Source: Betaproteobacteria bacterium (GTDB lineage Bacteria; Pseudomonadota; Gammaproteobacteria; Burkholderiales; Burkholderiaceae_D). From it: 51,704 bases of DNA. Under the pieces are notes generated by a model, which saw only the letters and a list, made by a program, of their open reading frames with translations, had not been told where the DNA came from and did not search any database. The position numbers and the translations under genes are program-made. Where the stretch lies: NCBI GenBank assembly GCA_013287275.1, contig JABDED010000009.1, forward strand, positions 7,761-59,464, read 5' to 3'. Shown piece by piece: positions 1-9,071 of the stretch. Position 1 is the stretch's first letter, and each line of letters begins with the position of its first letter.

Positions 1-1144
1 TGGTGCACGGCGCCTCGCATCCGTGCGACCGGGACGCCATGAAGGTGACCACGCTGGATACCTTGATATCGCGGTTCAGGCGCAGATGCTTCAGTTTCAT
101 GCCGCGCTCGAAACGGCCCGAGCAAACCCGCAGGAAAGCGATGCGGTCGCGGTGCGCCGGATCCATATTGGCCTGGATCTTGAATACAAAACCGGAAAAA
201 GGCACTTCGACCGGCTCCACCGCGCGCACCGTCGCGTCGCGCTGGCGCGGCGCCGGCGCCCAGTCCAGCAGCGCGTTCAGGATTTCGCGCACGCCAAAGT
301 TATTGATCGCGGAACCGAAGAAGACCGGCGTCTGCGTGCCCGCCAGGAAGGCGTCCAGGTCGAACGGATGCGAGGCGCCGTGCACCAGTTCCACTTCCAT
401 CTTCAATTGCTCTATCTCCAGCGGGAACATTTCCGCCAGGCGCGGGTTGTCTATGCCTTTCAGCACTTCAAACTGCTGGTCCGCACGATCGCTGCCGGCG
501 GCAAACAGCATGATCTCGTCGCGCAGGATGTGATACACGCCGCGGAAGGTCTTGCCCATGCCTATCGGCCAGGTCACCGGCGCGCATTGTATCTTCAGTA
601 CCGATTCCAGCTCATCCAGCAATTCCAGCGGGTCACGCGTCTCGCGGTCCATCTTGTTGACGAAGGTGATGATGGGTGTATTGCGCATGCGGCAAACGTT
701 CAGCAATTTGATCGTCTGTTCTTCCACGCCCTTGGCGGCGTCGATCACCATCAATGCCGAATCGACGGCAGTCAACACCCGGTAAGTATCTTCAGAGAAA
801 TCCTGATGGCCCGGTGTGTCCAGCAAGTTGACCACGTGGTCGCGGTATTCAAACTGCATGACCGAGCTGGCAACGGAAATGCCGCGCTGCTTCTCTATCT
901 CCATCCAGTCCGATGTCGCATGGCGGCCGCTCTTGCGCGCCTTGACAGTGCCCGCCAGCTGGATTGCGCCGGAAAACATCAGCAGTTTTTCGGTCAGCGT
1001 GGTTTTACCCGCATCCGGGTGGGAAATAATCCCGAAAGTGCGGCGGCGCGCAACTTCGCGATCGATCAGGTCGCTGGATACATGCCTGTTTTCTGCTGTT
1101 TCCAGGATTTCTGCGGATTCGGTTGGGGGGGTGATGTCAGACAC
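1..1144 (-). CDS. prfC: Peptide chain release factor 3, 5' part (runs off left edge)
   Basis: RF3 is the cytoplasmic translational GTPase that removes RF1/RF2 from the ribosome after peptide release. The 381 codons present contain the whole G domain: P-loop SHPDAGKTT at about residues 41-49, switch region [14 protein letters not shown] (G3) and NKMD (G4), followed by the start of domain II. The C-terminal portion lies beyond position 1. I chose the GTG at 1142-1144 because the frame is closed by a TAA a few codons upstream; the only other option is a TTG three codons earlier. No clear Shine-Dalgarno sequence is visible. The gene is divergent from the solute-binding protein gene at 1307. Family assignment is secure; the exact start is not. 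Confidence 0.95.
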   Translation of the reverse strand, partial: MSDITPPTESAEILETAENRHVSSDLIDREVARRRTFGIISHPDAGKTTLTEKLLMFSGAIQLAGTVKARKSGRHATSDWMEIEKQRGISVASSVMQFEYRDHVVNLLDTPGHQDFSEDTYRVLTAVDSALMVIDAAKGVEEQTIKLLNVCRMRNTPIITFVNKMDRETRDPLELLDELESVLKIQCAPVTWPIGMGKTFRGVYHILRDEIMLFAAGSDRADQQFEVLKGIDNPRLAEMFPLEIEQLKMEVELVHGASHPFDLDAFLAGTQTPVFFGSAINNFGVREILNALLDWAPAPRQRDATVRAVEPVEVPFSGFVFKIQANMDPAHRDRIAFLRVCSGRFERGMKLKHLRLNRDIKVSSVVTFMASRSHGCEAPCT

Positions 1145-1306
1145 GGTAATCAAGCTTTATGCGAAAGGGTGCCAGTTTAGCGGTTCTTGGGGCTTAAGTC
1201 GAATCCAGCGACTATCCCGAATCGGGGGCTGATAGCAATGCCAATATGGTAAGCTGCATGCTAAGCTGTAATTTTTCCATCAGATAAGCCCTTCCTGCCA
1301 TAAACG

Positions 1307-2137
1307 ATGACCATCCATCCGGTAATATCTGCCTCTACAGCACAATATTCACCGTCCCTTGCTCGCGTATTGGCTGTTTTTTTGACCATAGCAATGCTGC
1401 TGGCACCGTTTGCCGGATCGCAGGCAGCCGATACGGCCTTGCCGTCGGGGCAACGCAGCCTGCAGTTTGTCACGCTGGTCGACCCTGCCGAACGTCCCGC
1501 CTTGTTCCAGCTGTTTGAAAAACTCAACCATGAAATATGCAGGCGATTGCAATATAGCTGCAGCCTGCAATTCTTCCCGGCCGCCAGGGCGGCGGCCATG
1601 GTGGAATCCGGCGAAGCCGACGGCGAAAACTACCGGATTTTCAATTTCACCGCCGACGGCAAAAACCCTAGGCATCTGCTGGTGGACGCCCCCTTGTTTA
1701 CTGCCACTTTCGTCGCCTGGGGTAAGGCCAATAACGCCAGGGTCAATTCCTGGGACGACCTGATTACCCAGGGACAGCCGGTGATTCATTTATACGGTTC
1801 AAAAATCGTTGTCAATAGACTCGGTGCGCGAATGGGCAACGGCCTGCTGCCCACCCATTCGGTCGAATCCGGCCTGAACATGCTGCTGGCGGACCGGGCC
1901 GGCTACTTTATTACTTCGGACTCGCGCGGCGTTGACCAAAAGATAAGCCAGATGCGGCTGGACGGCCAGATCAGCAGACTGGGCGTTGTCGAAAGCATGG
2001 ATACCTACCTGTACCTGAATGACAAGCACAGGGCGATTGTGCCGAAATTCAAGCGGGCCATAGAAGAGATGAGGAGGGATGGCACGCTGGACACGCTGCT
2101 GCTTGAGGCTGGCGAATTGAAAGCGAAATCCCGCTAA
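1307..2137 (+). CDS. Periplasmic solute-binding protein, SBP_bac_3-like
   Basis: A 276-residue exported protein of the type II periplasmic-binding fold used for polar amino acids and similar small solutes. It has a long N-terminal signal sequence with a hydrophobic stretch around residues 20-36 and a likely cleavage after GSQA (about residue 40). The mature part shows the pattern seen in stand-alone members of this family: a PAARAAAMVESGEADG segment early in lobe 1 and a C-terminal helix AIEEMRRDGTLDTLL typical of SBP_bac_3. No permease or ATPase gene is adjacent, so it may serve a distant transporter or act as a sensor-type binding protein. The ligand cannot be predicted. An internal Met at residue 30 would cut the signal peptide, so the upstream ATG is preferred. 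Confidence 0.75.
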   Translation: MTIHPVISASTAQYSPSLARVLAVFLTIAMLLAPFAGSQAADTALPSGQRSLQFVTLVDPAERPALFQLFEKLNHEICRRLQYSCSLQFFPAARAAAMVESGEADGENYRIFNFTADGKNPRHLLVDAPLFTATFVAWGKANNARVNSWDDLITQGQPVIHLYGSKIVVNRLGARMGNGLLPTHSVESGLNMLLADRAGYFITSDSRGVDQKISQMRLDGQISRLGVVESMDTYLYLNDKHRAIVPKFKRAIEEMRRDGTLDTLLLEAGELKAKSR

Positions 2138-2282
2138 GGTCCGCCCCCTGCAATGGGTAACAATAAGATGCCAGGCCCTATTTCATTCCCCCGAAGAAAT
2201 GATATCCTGATGCGCCTCGCCGGAATGCAATTTGTGCAAGCCGGCCCTACTCTCAATCGCTCCGGCAATCCGTGGAATTTAT

Positions 2283-3293
2283 ATGAAAAAATACTTCCTT
2301 ACCCTGGTATTCAGCATGCTCTGCCTACCGCAATTCAGTTTTGCTTTCGGCCCCGATGGCCATCAGGCCATAGGCGCAGTGGCCGACGCATTGTTGGCCG
2401 GCACCAAGGCCGGCGACAAAGTGAAGAGCTTGCTGGGCGGCGCCACACTGGAGCAGATGTCGATCTGGGCGGATTGCGCCAAGGGCATCAGCCCGGACAA
2501 GGATTTTGCGTATACGTCGGCCGGCAGGTTCCCCGAGTGTGCGCCGTTTGAAACGCCTGACGGCATGGCGACAATGAGCGATTTCGTACGCCGCAACAAT
2601 AGCAATTGCAATCCCGGCCCCGATGAGGAAAATTGCCACAAGCAATACCACTATACCGACATATCGCTGCAGCATGATCATTACAAGACCGGCTACGCCG
2701 GCACCAATGACCATGATCTAATCAATGCAATGCAGGCGATGGTGCAGGTCCTGGAAGGCAAGCCGGCGCCGCAGCCTTTCCAGATCAAGGATCAAAGGGA
2801 GGCATTGATACTGCTGACGCACTACGTCGGCGACGCCCACCAGCCTTTGCACGTCGGCTCCATCTACCTGGATGTGGACGGCCACGTGATCAACCCTGAC
2901 GAAGGCAAATTCGACAAGCTGTCCAATACCATAGGCGGCAATGCGCTGATGTGTCCTTGCGGCAATTTGCACTCGATGTGGGATGACGTACCGCAAGGCT
3001 TTAAAAAAGGCAGGATGAATCAGACCTTGATCAAGAAAGCCAGGACCGTCGCCACCGACGGCTCGCCATTTGAGCAATGGCCGGTTCTGTGGGCCGACGA
3101 CAGCATCAAAGCAGCGCGCATACTGTACCAGGGTACGGCATTCAGCAAGGCGACGATGGGCGCCAAGGGGCCAAGCTGGTCCATCGCCTTGCCGCTGGAA
3201 TATGAAAAGCTGATGTATAAAATGAAAGAAGACGCTCTGGTAAACGGCGGCGCCCATCTGGCGCAGCTGCTGCAGGCGATCTGGCCCGATTAA
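2283..3293 (+). CDS. Exported S1/P1-type zinc nuclease
   Basis: A 336-residue secreted nuclease of the S1/P1 (phospholipase C/P1 nuclease) family, which cleaves single-stranded nucleic acids with a three-zinc centre. The signal peptide is residues 1-21 (cut after FSFA). Zinc ligands line up with the family spacing: mature residue 1 and H27, D64, H123, then H180/D184/H190 in LLTHYVGDAHQPLHVG, and H230/D234 in NLHSMWDD. The mature N-terminus is FGPDGH, where the fungal enzymes have WG..GH; the family uses main-chain atoms of this residue, so Phe may be tolerated. I start at the ATG giving MKKYFLTLV because it gives a clean signal peptide; a longer open frame begins upstream at 2232. A perfect hairpin without a T-run follows the stop. 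Confidence 0.92.
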   Translation: MKKYFLTLVFSMLCLPQFSFAFGPDGHQAIGAVADALLAGTKAGDKVKSLLGGATLEQMSIWADCAKGISPDKDFAYTSAGRFPECAPFETPDGMATMSDFVRRNNSNCNPGPDEENCHKQYHYTDISLQHDHYKTGYAGTNDHDLINAMQAMVQVLEGKPAPQPFQIKDQREALILLTHYVGDAHQPLHVGSIYLDVDGHVINPDEGKFDKLSNTIGGNALMCPCGNLHSMWDDVPQGFKKGRMNQTLIKKARTVATDGSPFEQWPVLWADDSIKAARILYQGTAFSKATMGAKGPSWSIALPLEYEKLMYKMKEDALVNGGAHLAQLLQAIWPD

Positions 3294-3309
3294 GCCGGCC
3301 AATATCCAT

Positions 3310-3338
3310 TCCGGCTTCGATACGATATCGAAGCCGGA
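3310..3338. repeat. 13-bp perfect inverted repeat after the nuclease gene
   Basis: Arms TCCGGCTTCGATA and TATCGAAGCCGGA are separated by 3 bases. It lies 17 bases after the nuclease stop codon. It has terminator-like stability but no T-run on either side, so it may be an RNA 3'-end stabiliser or a protein-binding site rather than an intrinsic terminator. Confidence 0.6.
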
Positions 3339-3430
3339 TAAAATCACACACCGCGCAGACCGATATTCAGCTGCCTTACCCCTGCTTTTCGCTGCTTTGT
3401 CGTCAAACAGAAACTACCATGCACGAATAT

Positions 3431-3455
3431 TGTACAAATTACCAAATTGTGTACA
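3431..3455. promoter_or_regulatory. Candidate operator: paired TGTACA palindromes
   Basis: TGTACA occurs at 3431-3436 and again at 3450-3455, 19 bases apart (about two helical turns), with inner AATT half-sites between them. The element lies about 90 bases upstream of the putative outer-membrane protein gene at 3547. No regulator is assigned. It is a pattern observation only. Confidence 0.3.
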
Positions 3456-3546
3456 TACTAAGGCCTGATCCGCCCGCCTGATTCGCTTCACTCTCCCTGT
3501 AATAGACGGGAAAACGCATTCAACGCCAAACCATAAGGGAAGCCCT

Positions 3547-4278
3547 ATGACGAAGAACCTGGCATTGGCTGTATTCTTACTCGCACTCTGCGCGGCAGCG
3601 CAAGCCTACCCAGGCTATTACCTCGTCAGCGTGTACGACAACCAGGGCGAAAAGTCGCTCGATTTCAGATACTGGACGATAAAATATCCAAGCCGCCCGG
3701 CGACCATCTGGCCGGAACTGGGAATCGGCTATGGGGTGACGTCGCGCTGGTACACTGAATTATTTGCCAGCTATGTAGGCTCAAACAGTTCGGACCTGAA
3801 CCTGGACACCCTGAACTGGCAAAACGACTACTTGCTGACGCAGGGTCAGTACCCGTTCGACCTCGCCTTACACAGCAACCTGGCGCGAGCGCACGATATC
3901 CAGGAAGGCTACACACTGGATTTCGGCCCTGCGCTGCAGACTGAGGTGGGAAGATTGCAACTAAACGGCAACCTGTTCCTGGAACGTACCTTGCGTTCCG
4001 AAGACAACGGCACGACGCAGTTGCAGTACCAGTGGCAGGCCAAGTATCGCTGGCGGACTGCGCTGGAGTTCGGCCTGCAGGGTTTCGGCGAACTGGGCGA
4101 CTGGGACCATTGGGCGCCTCGCAACCGGCAGTCGCACAGGATAGGACCGGTGTTTGCCGGGCGCCTGCCTACGGGAGCCAGCCAGGCCGTCAAATACCAG
4201 GTCTCCTATCTGACGGGCAAGATATACGGCAGGCACGGCAACATGTTGTCCTTGCGTTTACAATACGTGTTCGACTGA
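3547..4278 (+). CDS. Putative outer-membrane beta-barrel protein
   Basis: I do not recognise a named family. The 243-residue product has a clear signal peptide (residues 1-20, cut after AAAQA) and a mature part made of alternating polar and aromatic stretches, for example LDFRYWTIKYP, YQWQAKYRWRTALEFGLQGF and YQVSYLTGKIYG. It ends in LSLRLQYVFD, close to the C-terminal aromatic beta-signal of outer-membrane barrels, though the very last residue is Asp. About 10 short beta-strands are plausible. It stands alone between the nuclease and sppA; paired TGTACA palindromes lie upstream. The ATG at 3547 is preceded by an AAGGGAAG ribosome-binding site. Export is well supported, the barrel less so, and the function is unknown. 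Confidence 0.65.
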   Translation: MTKNLALAVFLLALCAAAQAYPGYYLVSVYDNQGEKSLDFRYWTIKYPSRPATIWPELGIGYGVTSRWYTELFASYVGSNSSDLNLDTLNWQNDYLLTQGQYPFDLALHSNLARAHDIQEGYTLDFGPALQTEVGRLQLNGNLFLERTLRSEDNGTTQLQYQWQAKYRWRTALEFGLQGFGELGDWDHWAPRNRQSHRIGPVFAGRLPTGASQAVKYQVSYLTGKIYGRHGNMLSLRLQYVFD

Positions 4279-4430
4279 CGCTTATTTCAATTTAGCATTC
4301 CTGTCACACAAAGCGGGAGCCGCTGCAAATTATCCGTGGCAACTTCCGTTTTTGATAAAACGTGGTAAAAGGATGCTGGAAACACTCTTACGCCCTCTTA
4401 CGCACTCTTTAACGCTCTCAAGGAACATTG

Positions 4431-6290
4431 ATGCCCCCATCATCATCACCCGGTTTCATACGCCGCAGTTTCAGCCTGATCTGGCGCACCGTGGACGCGA
4501 CCCGGCGCGCCTTGTTCAACCTGATATTCCTGATCATCATCGTGGCCCTGGTTGTGGGCATGCTCGCCAGCGGGCCGAAAAAGCTGGAAGACAAAACGGC
4601 GCTGCTGCTGGACCTGAAGGGACAGCTAGTGGAACAGAACTCCAGCAGCGTGCGCGACACCCTGTTGGCCGAGGCCAAGGGCGACGCCAAAAAGACGACG
4701 CAGTTGCGCGACGTGTTGCAAGTACTGGATGCAGCAGCCAAGGATCCCAAGATCAACAGCGCAGTCTTGCTGCTGGATGACCTGCAAGGCGCCGGCCTGC
4801 CGATGCTGCGTGAAGTCGCCGCCGCGGTGGACCGCTTTAAAGCCAGCGGCAAACCGGTGATCGCCTGGGGCTCCAGCTACGACCAGCGCCAGTATTTCCT
4901 GGCCGCGCACGCCAGCGAGGTCTACCTGCACCCTATGGGTACCATCATGCTGAACGGTTTTGGACGCTACCGCAATTATTATCGCGACGCGCTGGACAAG
5001 CTCGGCATTACCGTCAACCTGATGAAGGTCGGCACCTACAAGAGCTTCGCTGAACCCTATATCGCCAATGCGCCATCGGAAGCGGCAAGTGAAGCGGAAA
5101 GCTTTTTATACAATGCAATGTGGGCGACTTATACCAACGACGTAGAAAAAGCGCGCAAGCTGCCTGCAGGCGCGATCATGAGCGGCATCAATGACTTGCC
5201 GCAGCAACTGGCGGCAGTAGGCGGCGACGTCGCCAAACTGGCGCTGGCGAGCAAGCTGGTGGATGGCCTGAAGACACGCGATGAGTTGCGCCAGTTGATG
5301 ATCAGTCGCGGCGCCAGGGATGAGCAGGCCAAGACTTTCCGCCAGGTGTCGTTTGACGATTACCAGGCCGGCATCAAACCGAAAGTCCTGGGCAATGCGG
5401 TGGGCGTGGTGATAGCCGAAGGCGATATCAGCGACGGCAATGCGCCGCCGGGCGAGATCGGCGGCCTGTCCACGGCCAACCTGATCCGCAAGGCGCGTGA
5501 AGACGAGCAGATCAAGGCTATCGTATTGCGCGTCAACTCCCCCGGCGGCAGCGCATTCGGTTCCGAGCTGATACGCCGCGAACTGGAGCTGACCCGGGCC
5601 GCCGGCAAACCGGTCGTGGTATCCATGGGCAATGTGGCCGCCTCGGGCGGTTACTGGATATCCATGGCTTCCGATGAGGTGATCGCCGATGCCGCCACCA
5701 TCACCGGCTCCATCGGCGTATTCGCGATCTTGCCTACGGCCGACAAGGCCATAGACAAGATAGGCGTGCATACCGGCGGCACTACCACGACCTGGCTCAG
5801 CGATGCATTCAACCCGCTGCGCCCGCTGGATCCGCGCTTTGCTGCTGTGATCCAGTCTGGCATCAATAATGTCTACAGGGAATTCACGACCAAGGCCGCC
5901 ACCGCTCGCAAGACCACACCGGAAAAGATAGACGAAGTCGCGCAGGGCCGTGTATGGACTGGCCAGCAAGCCAAGGAAAGGGGCCTGGTAGACACGATAG
6001 GCAGCTACGGCGACGCACTGAAATCGGCGGCGGCCCGCGCCAAGCTGGGGACCGACTACCGCGTCAGCTATATAGAGCGCGAACCCGGCAAGCTGGACAG
6101 GGTATTCAACCTGTTCGGCGGCTCGGTCGCCAAGATACTGGATGACCAGTTCAAGCTGGCATTGGTGCCGACCGGCATCCCGCCTTCCGCCGCGCGCGAG
6201 ATGGCAAATGACTTGAGCTGGCTGACCGACCTGACCAACGGCCGCAAGAATTATCTGACGCTGACGCACTGCTTGTGCCGGGAACCCTGA
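4431..6290 (+). CDS. sppA: Signal peptide peptidase SppA, 67K type
   Basis: Inner-membrane serine protease that degrades signal peptides left after secretion. The 619-residue length matches the long (tandem-domain) form of SppA. A single membrane anchor is at about residues 29-46. The catalytic dyad is visible: the general-base lysine K204 in [11 protein letters not shown] of the first domain and the nucleophile S405 in [10 protein letters not shown] of the second. I use the ATG at 4431, with AGGA centred about 8 bases upstream, rather than the TTG one codon earlier. The gene is alone on its strand, and a strong hairpin terminator lies about 30 bases after the stop, facing the convergent acyl-CoA ligase gene. 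Confidence 0.95.
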   Translation: MPPSSSPGFIRRSFSLIWRTVDATRRALFNLIFLIIIVALVVGMLASGPKKLEDKTALLLDLKGQLVEQNSSSVRDTLLAEAKGDAKKTTQLRDVLQVLDAAAKDPKINSAVLLLDDLQGAGLPMLREVAAAVDRFKASGKPVIAWGSSYDQRQYFLAAHASEVYLHPMGTIMLNGFGRYRNYYRDALDKLGITVNLMKVGTYKSFAEPYIANAPSEAASEAESFLYNAMWATYTNDVEKARKLPAGAIMSGINDLPQQLAAVGGDVAKLALASKLVDGLKTRDELRQLMISRGARDEQAKTFRQVSFDDYQAGIKPKVLGNAVGVVIAEGDISDGNAPPGEIGGLSTANLIRKAREDEQIKAIVLRVNSPGGSAFGSELIRRELELTRAAGKPVVVSMGNVAASGGYWISMASDEVIADAATITGSIGVFAILPTADKAIDKIGVHTGGTTTTWLSDAFNPLRPLDPRFAAVIQSGINNVYREFTTKAATARKTTPEKIDEVAQGRVWTGQQAKERGLVDTIGSYGDALKSAAARAKLGTDYRVSYIEREPGKLDRVFNLFGGSVAKILDDQFKLALVPTGIPPSAAREMANDLSWLTDLTNGRKNYLTLTHCLCREP

Positions 6291-6319
6291 AACCGGCGCT
6301 GAAATCCGCTAGACCATAG

Positions 6320-6366
6320 AAAAAGCCCCGGCAGCATTGAAACACTCAATGCTGCCGGGGCTTTTT
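6320..6366. terminator. Bidirectional intrinsic terminator between sppA and the acyl-CoA ligase
   Basis: The stem GCCCCGGCAGCATTG / CAATGCTGCCGGGGC has a 6-base loop (AAACACT region) and is flanked by an A-run on the left and a T-run on the right. It therefore works in both directions for the two convergent genes. Confidence 0.92.
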
Positions 6367-6378
6367 AACGCAAAACAA

Positions 6379-8082
6379 TCAGGCCGCTGCAGCCCGCTTG
6401 CGCGCCTCTTCTTCATACAGCTCTTTCTTCGACAGCTTCCCTACCGGGGTCTTCGGCAGCTCAGCGCGAATTTCCATTTCCTGCAGCATCTCATGCTTAC
6501 CCAGGCGGCTCTTCAGGAAATCCTTCATCTCGTCCAGCGTGATGCCGGCAGCGCCTGCCTTCAGCTTGATGAAGGCCTTGGGCGACTGGCCGCGATAGGC
6601 ATCCGGCACGCCGATCACACTGACCTCCGCTACGGCCGGATGTTCGTAGATCGCTTCCTCGATATTGCGCGGATACACGTTGTAGCCGCCGCACAAGATC
6701 ATGTCCTTGGTGCGGTCGACGATATACACAAATCCATCTTCATCCATATAGCCGACGTCGCCGGTACGCAGAAAGCCGTCGGCAGTCATCACGTCGGCGG
6801 TCGCTTCCGGCTTCTTCCAGTAGCCTTTCATGATGTTGCCGCCGGCCACGCAGATCTCGCCGCGTTCGCCCAGGCCCACATACTGGCGTGCGTCATCGAC
6901 GCTGGCGAACTTGAAGGTGATGCCCGGTGTCGGCAAGCCGCAGGAGCCCGATTTGCGTATCCCTCCCAAAGGCGTGAAAGTGCCGGTGGGAGAAGTTTCC
7001 GTCATGCCCCAGCCTTCCAGCAAGGTGCAACCGGTCAGCGTCTGGAATTGCTGCAATACTTCCGCCGGCAAAGGCGCACCGCCGGAATTGCAGAATTTCA
7101 GTGAACTCAGGTCGAAACTGCGAATCTCCGGGTGGTTGATGATCGCCGTATACATCGTCGGCACGCCGGGGAAGACCGTGATCTTCTTGGCGGCCAGGTC
7201 CTTGACCACGGCGTCCACGTCAAAGCGGGTATGCAGGAAGATTTCGGCGCCCATGCGCAGGCCGAACAACATGTCGACAGTCAGCGCATAGATGTGGAAT
7301 AGCGGCAGCACCGCCAGCAATCTCTCCTCGCCTTCGTGCAGTATCTGCGGCTGTACGTTCAGGGTTTCCAAGATCTGGCTGCATGCGGTCGTCAGGTTGC
7401 CATGCGTCAGCATCGCCCCTTTCGGCAAGCCGGTAGTGCCGCCGGTATATTGCAGCACGGCGATCGTCTCTTTGGGATCGCCGGCGGGTACCGGCGTATA
7501 TTTGCCGTCATTGTCCAGCAACTGCTGGAACGGCACGTGGCTGTCGTTCGCTGGAATCGCAGATAGCTGGTTCGCCTTTTCCAGGCCGGCGCGCACTGCA
7601 TCCGGATAAGGCGACATTTCAGCGATGCTGCCTATGATCAGTTTCTTCAGCCTGGTGTGGCCGAGAAACTTCGCCATTTGCGGATACAGCACCACCAGGT
7701 CCAGCGTCACCAGCATATCGGTCTCGCTGTCTTCTATCTTGTGCTCCAGCACCTTTTCCGCGTCCAGCGGCGAGTAATTGACCACGGTGCCGCCGGCTTT
7801 CAGGATGCCGAAAAAACTGATGATGTAGTGCGGCGTATTCGGCAGGTACAGGCCGACATGCACGCCGGGCTTGACGCCCAGTTGCTGGAAGCCTTTGGCA
7901 GCGCGGTCGACCAGCGCTTGCAGTTCGCGATAGCTGGTCTTCTTGCCCATGAAGTCCAGTGCAGGATGCTCGGGCCATTTGGCAGCCGCATCTTCCAGCA
8001 AAGCAGGAACAGGCATGGTCGGCAGTTCTGCATCCCAGCGCACGCCTGCCGGATAGGATTTGATCCAGGGAAATTCTTTCAT
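6379..8082 (-). CDS. Long-chain fatty acid (acyl) CoA ligase
   Basis: AMP-forming acyl-CoA synthetase of the ANL superfamily, which activates a carboxylic acid to its acyl-AMP and then to the CoA thioester. The 567-residue protein shows the AMP-binding P-loop YTGGTTGLPKGAM, the GWGMTETSP motif, and YIVDRTKDMILCGGYNVYP near the C-terminal hinge; the C-terminal catalytic lysine lies in TPVGKLSKKEL. Sequence style resembles FadD-like and pimeloyl-type ligases, but the chain length cannot be read from sequence. I start at ATG 8082 (MKEFPWIKSYP) because a purine-rich GAGAGAG lies just upstream; a longer frame exists to 8187 but would overlap the preceding SDR gene. It is the last gene of the five-gene leftward acyl-CoA operon. 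Confidence 0.92.
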   Translation of the reverse strand: MKEFPWIKSYPAGVRWDAELPTMPVPALLEDAAAKWPEHPALDFMGKKTSYRELQALVDRAAKGFQQLGVKPGVHVGLYLPNTPHYIISFFGILKAGGTVVNYSPLDAEKVLEHKIEDSETDMLVTLDLVVLYPQMAKFLGHTRLKKLIIGSIAEMSPYPDAVRAGLEKANQLSAIPANDSHVPFQQLLDNDGKYTPVPAGDPKETIAVLQYTGGTTGLPKGAMLTHGNLTTACSQILETLNVQPQILHEGEERLLAVLPLFHIYALTVDMLFGLRMGAEIFLHTRFDVDAVVKDLAAKKITVFPGVPTMYTAIINHPEIRSFDLSSLKFCNSGGAPLPAEVLQQFQTLTGCTLLEGWGMTETSPTGTFTPLGGIRKSGSCGLPTPGITFKFASVDDARQYVGLGERGEICVAGGNIMKGYWKKPEATADVMTADGFLRTGDVGYMDEDGFVYIVDRTKDMILCGGYNVYPRNIEEAIYEHPAVAEVSVIGVPDAYRGQSPKAFIKLKAGAAGITLDEMKDFLKSRLGKHEMLQEMEIRAELPKTPVGKLSKKELYEEEARKRAAAA

Positions 8083-8161
8083 CGTCTCTCTCACTAGGTT
8101 GATCACAATTTTCCCTCCGGAGGCTGATGCTGCCCTCTCTTGTTTTTTATGCATCTTCAGC

Positions 8162-8926
8162 TTAAATCGCGGTGAGCCCTCCGTCAACCGCCAATTGATG
8201 TCCTGTTACAAACGAAGACAGATCGGAACATAGCCACAGCGCCGCATTCGCAATTTCTTCCGCTTCACCGATGCGGCCTATAGGATGCAGCTTCTCTATC
8301 ATCTTTTCGCGCCGCGGCTCGCGCTCTATCGCATGCTCCATCATAGGCGTGCGGATCACGCCCGGACAGACGGCATTCACACGTATGCCCGCGCGGCCAT
8401 ATTCTGCTGCGGCAGTCTTGGTCAAGCCGACTACCGCATGCTTGCTGGCGGCATAGATGGGCTGCATGGGCGCACCGACCAGGCCGGCAACCGACGCCGT
8501 ATTGACGATGGTGCCGCCGCCCTGCTTCAGCATCTGGCGTATCTCATGCTTCATGCATAGCCAGACGCCTTTGACATTGACGTTCATGATCTTGTCGAAG
8601 CTGTCTTCATCGGAATCCGCCAGCGGCAAGTGCTCTATCTCTATGCCGGCATTGTTGAAGGCGCAATCCAGCCGGCCATGCCGCGCAACTATGCCGGCGA
8701 TCAGCGCTTCCACCTCAGCCGCCTTGGAAATATCGGCCCGGATGAAATCTGCGACGCCGCCGGCAGCCAGGATTGCCGCCACCGTCTGTTCAGCGCCGGC
8801 TACCGCCACATCGGACACGGTTACCTTGGCGCCGGCCCTGGCAAAAGCCAGTGCGGCGGCACGCCCTATGCCGCTGGCCGCGCCGGTCACCAGTACGGAC
8901 TTGTCTTTGAAATTAAGGTCTGACAT
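8162..8926 (-). CDS. Short-chain dehydrogenase/reductase (SDR)
   Basis: A 254-residue classical SDR, an NAD(P)-dependent alcohol/ketone oxidoreductase. The cofactor motif TGAASGIG is at residues 15-22, NNAG at about 91-94, the catalytic Ser in NTASVAG and the Tyr/Lys pair in YAASKHA. An acidic Asp at the end of beta2 (TVSDVAV) favours NAD over NADP. It ends in a typical VDGG tail. GAGGGT gives a ribosome-binding site before ATG 8926. It lies between the acyl-CoA dehydrogenase and acyl-CoA ligase genes, so a 3-hydroxyacyl-type substrate is plausible but not shown. A 145-base gap separates it from the upstream dehydrogenase gene, longer than the other gaps in the operon, so a second promoter is possible. 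Confidence 0.9.
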   Translation of the reverse strand: MSDLNFKDKSVLVTGAASGIGRAAALAFARAGAKVTVSDVAVAGAEQTVAAILAAGGVADFIRADISKAAEVEALIAGIVARHGRLDCAFNNAGIEIEHLPLADSDEDSFDKIMNVNVKGVWLCMKHEIRQMLKQGGGTIVNTASVAGLVGAPMQPIYAASKHAVVGLTKTAAAEYGRAGIRVNAVCPGVIRTPMMEHAIEREPRREKMIEKLHPIGRIGEAEEIANAALWLCSDLSSFVTGHQLAVDGGLTAI

Positions 8927-9071
8927 TTTGTTTACCCTCTATGGATATTCATGGTTACCGCATCGTGCAAGCGGGAGCTTAAACCCAGGCGGAAACGCCA
9001 AGACGCCAAACCGGCCTGAGCCGGAATGACGTCCTGTTTTAACTTTAAATACTGCCTGAGCAGCGACAATC

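Noticed and set aside
23-1180. A 385-codon rightward open frame at the left edge
   Set aside because: Antisense to prfC, which carries all GTPase motifs.
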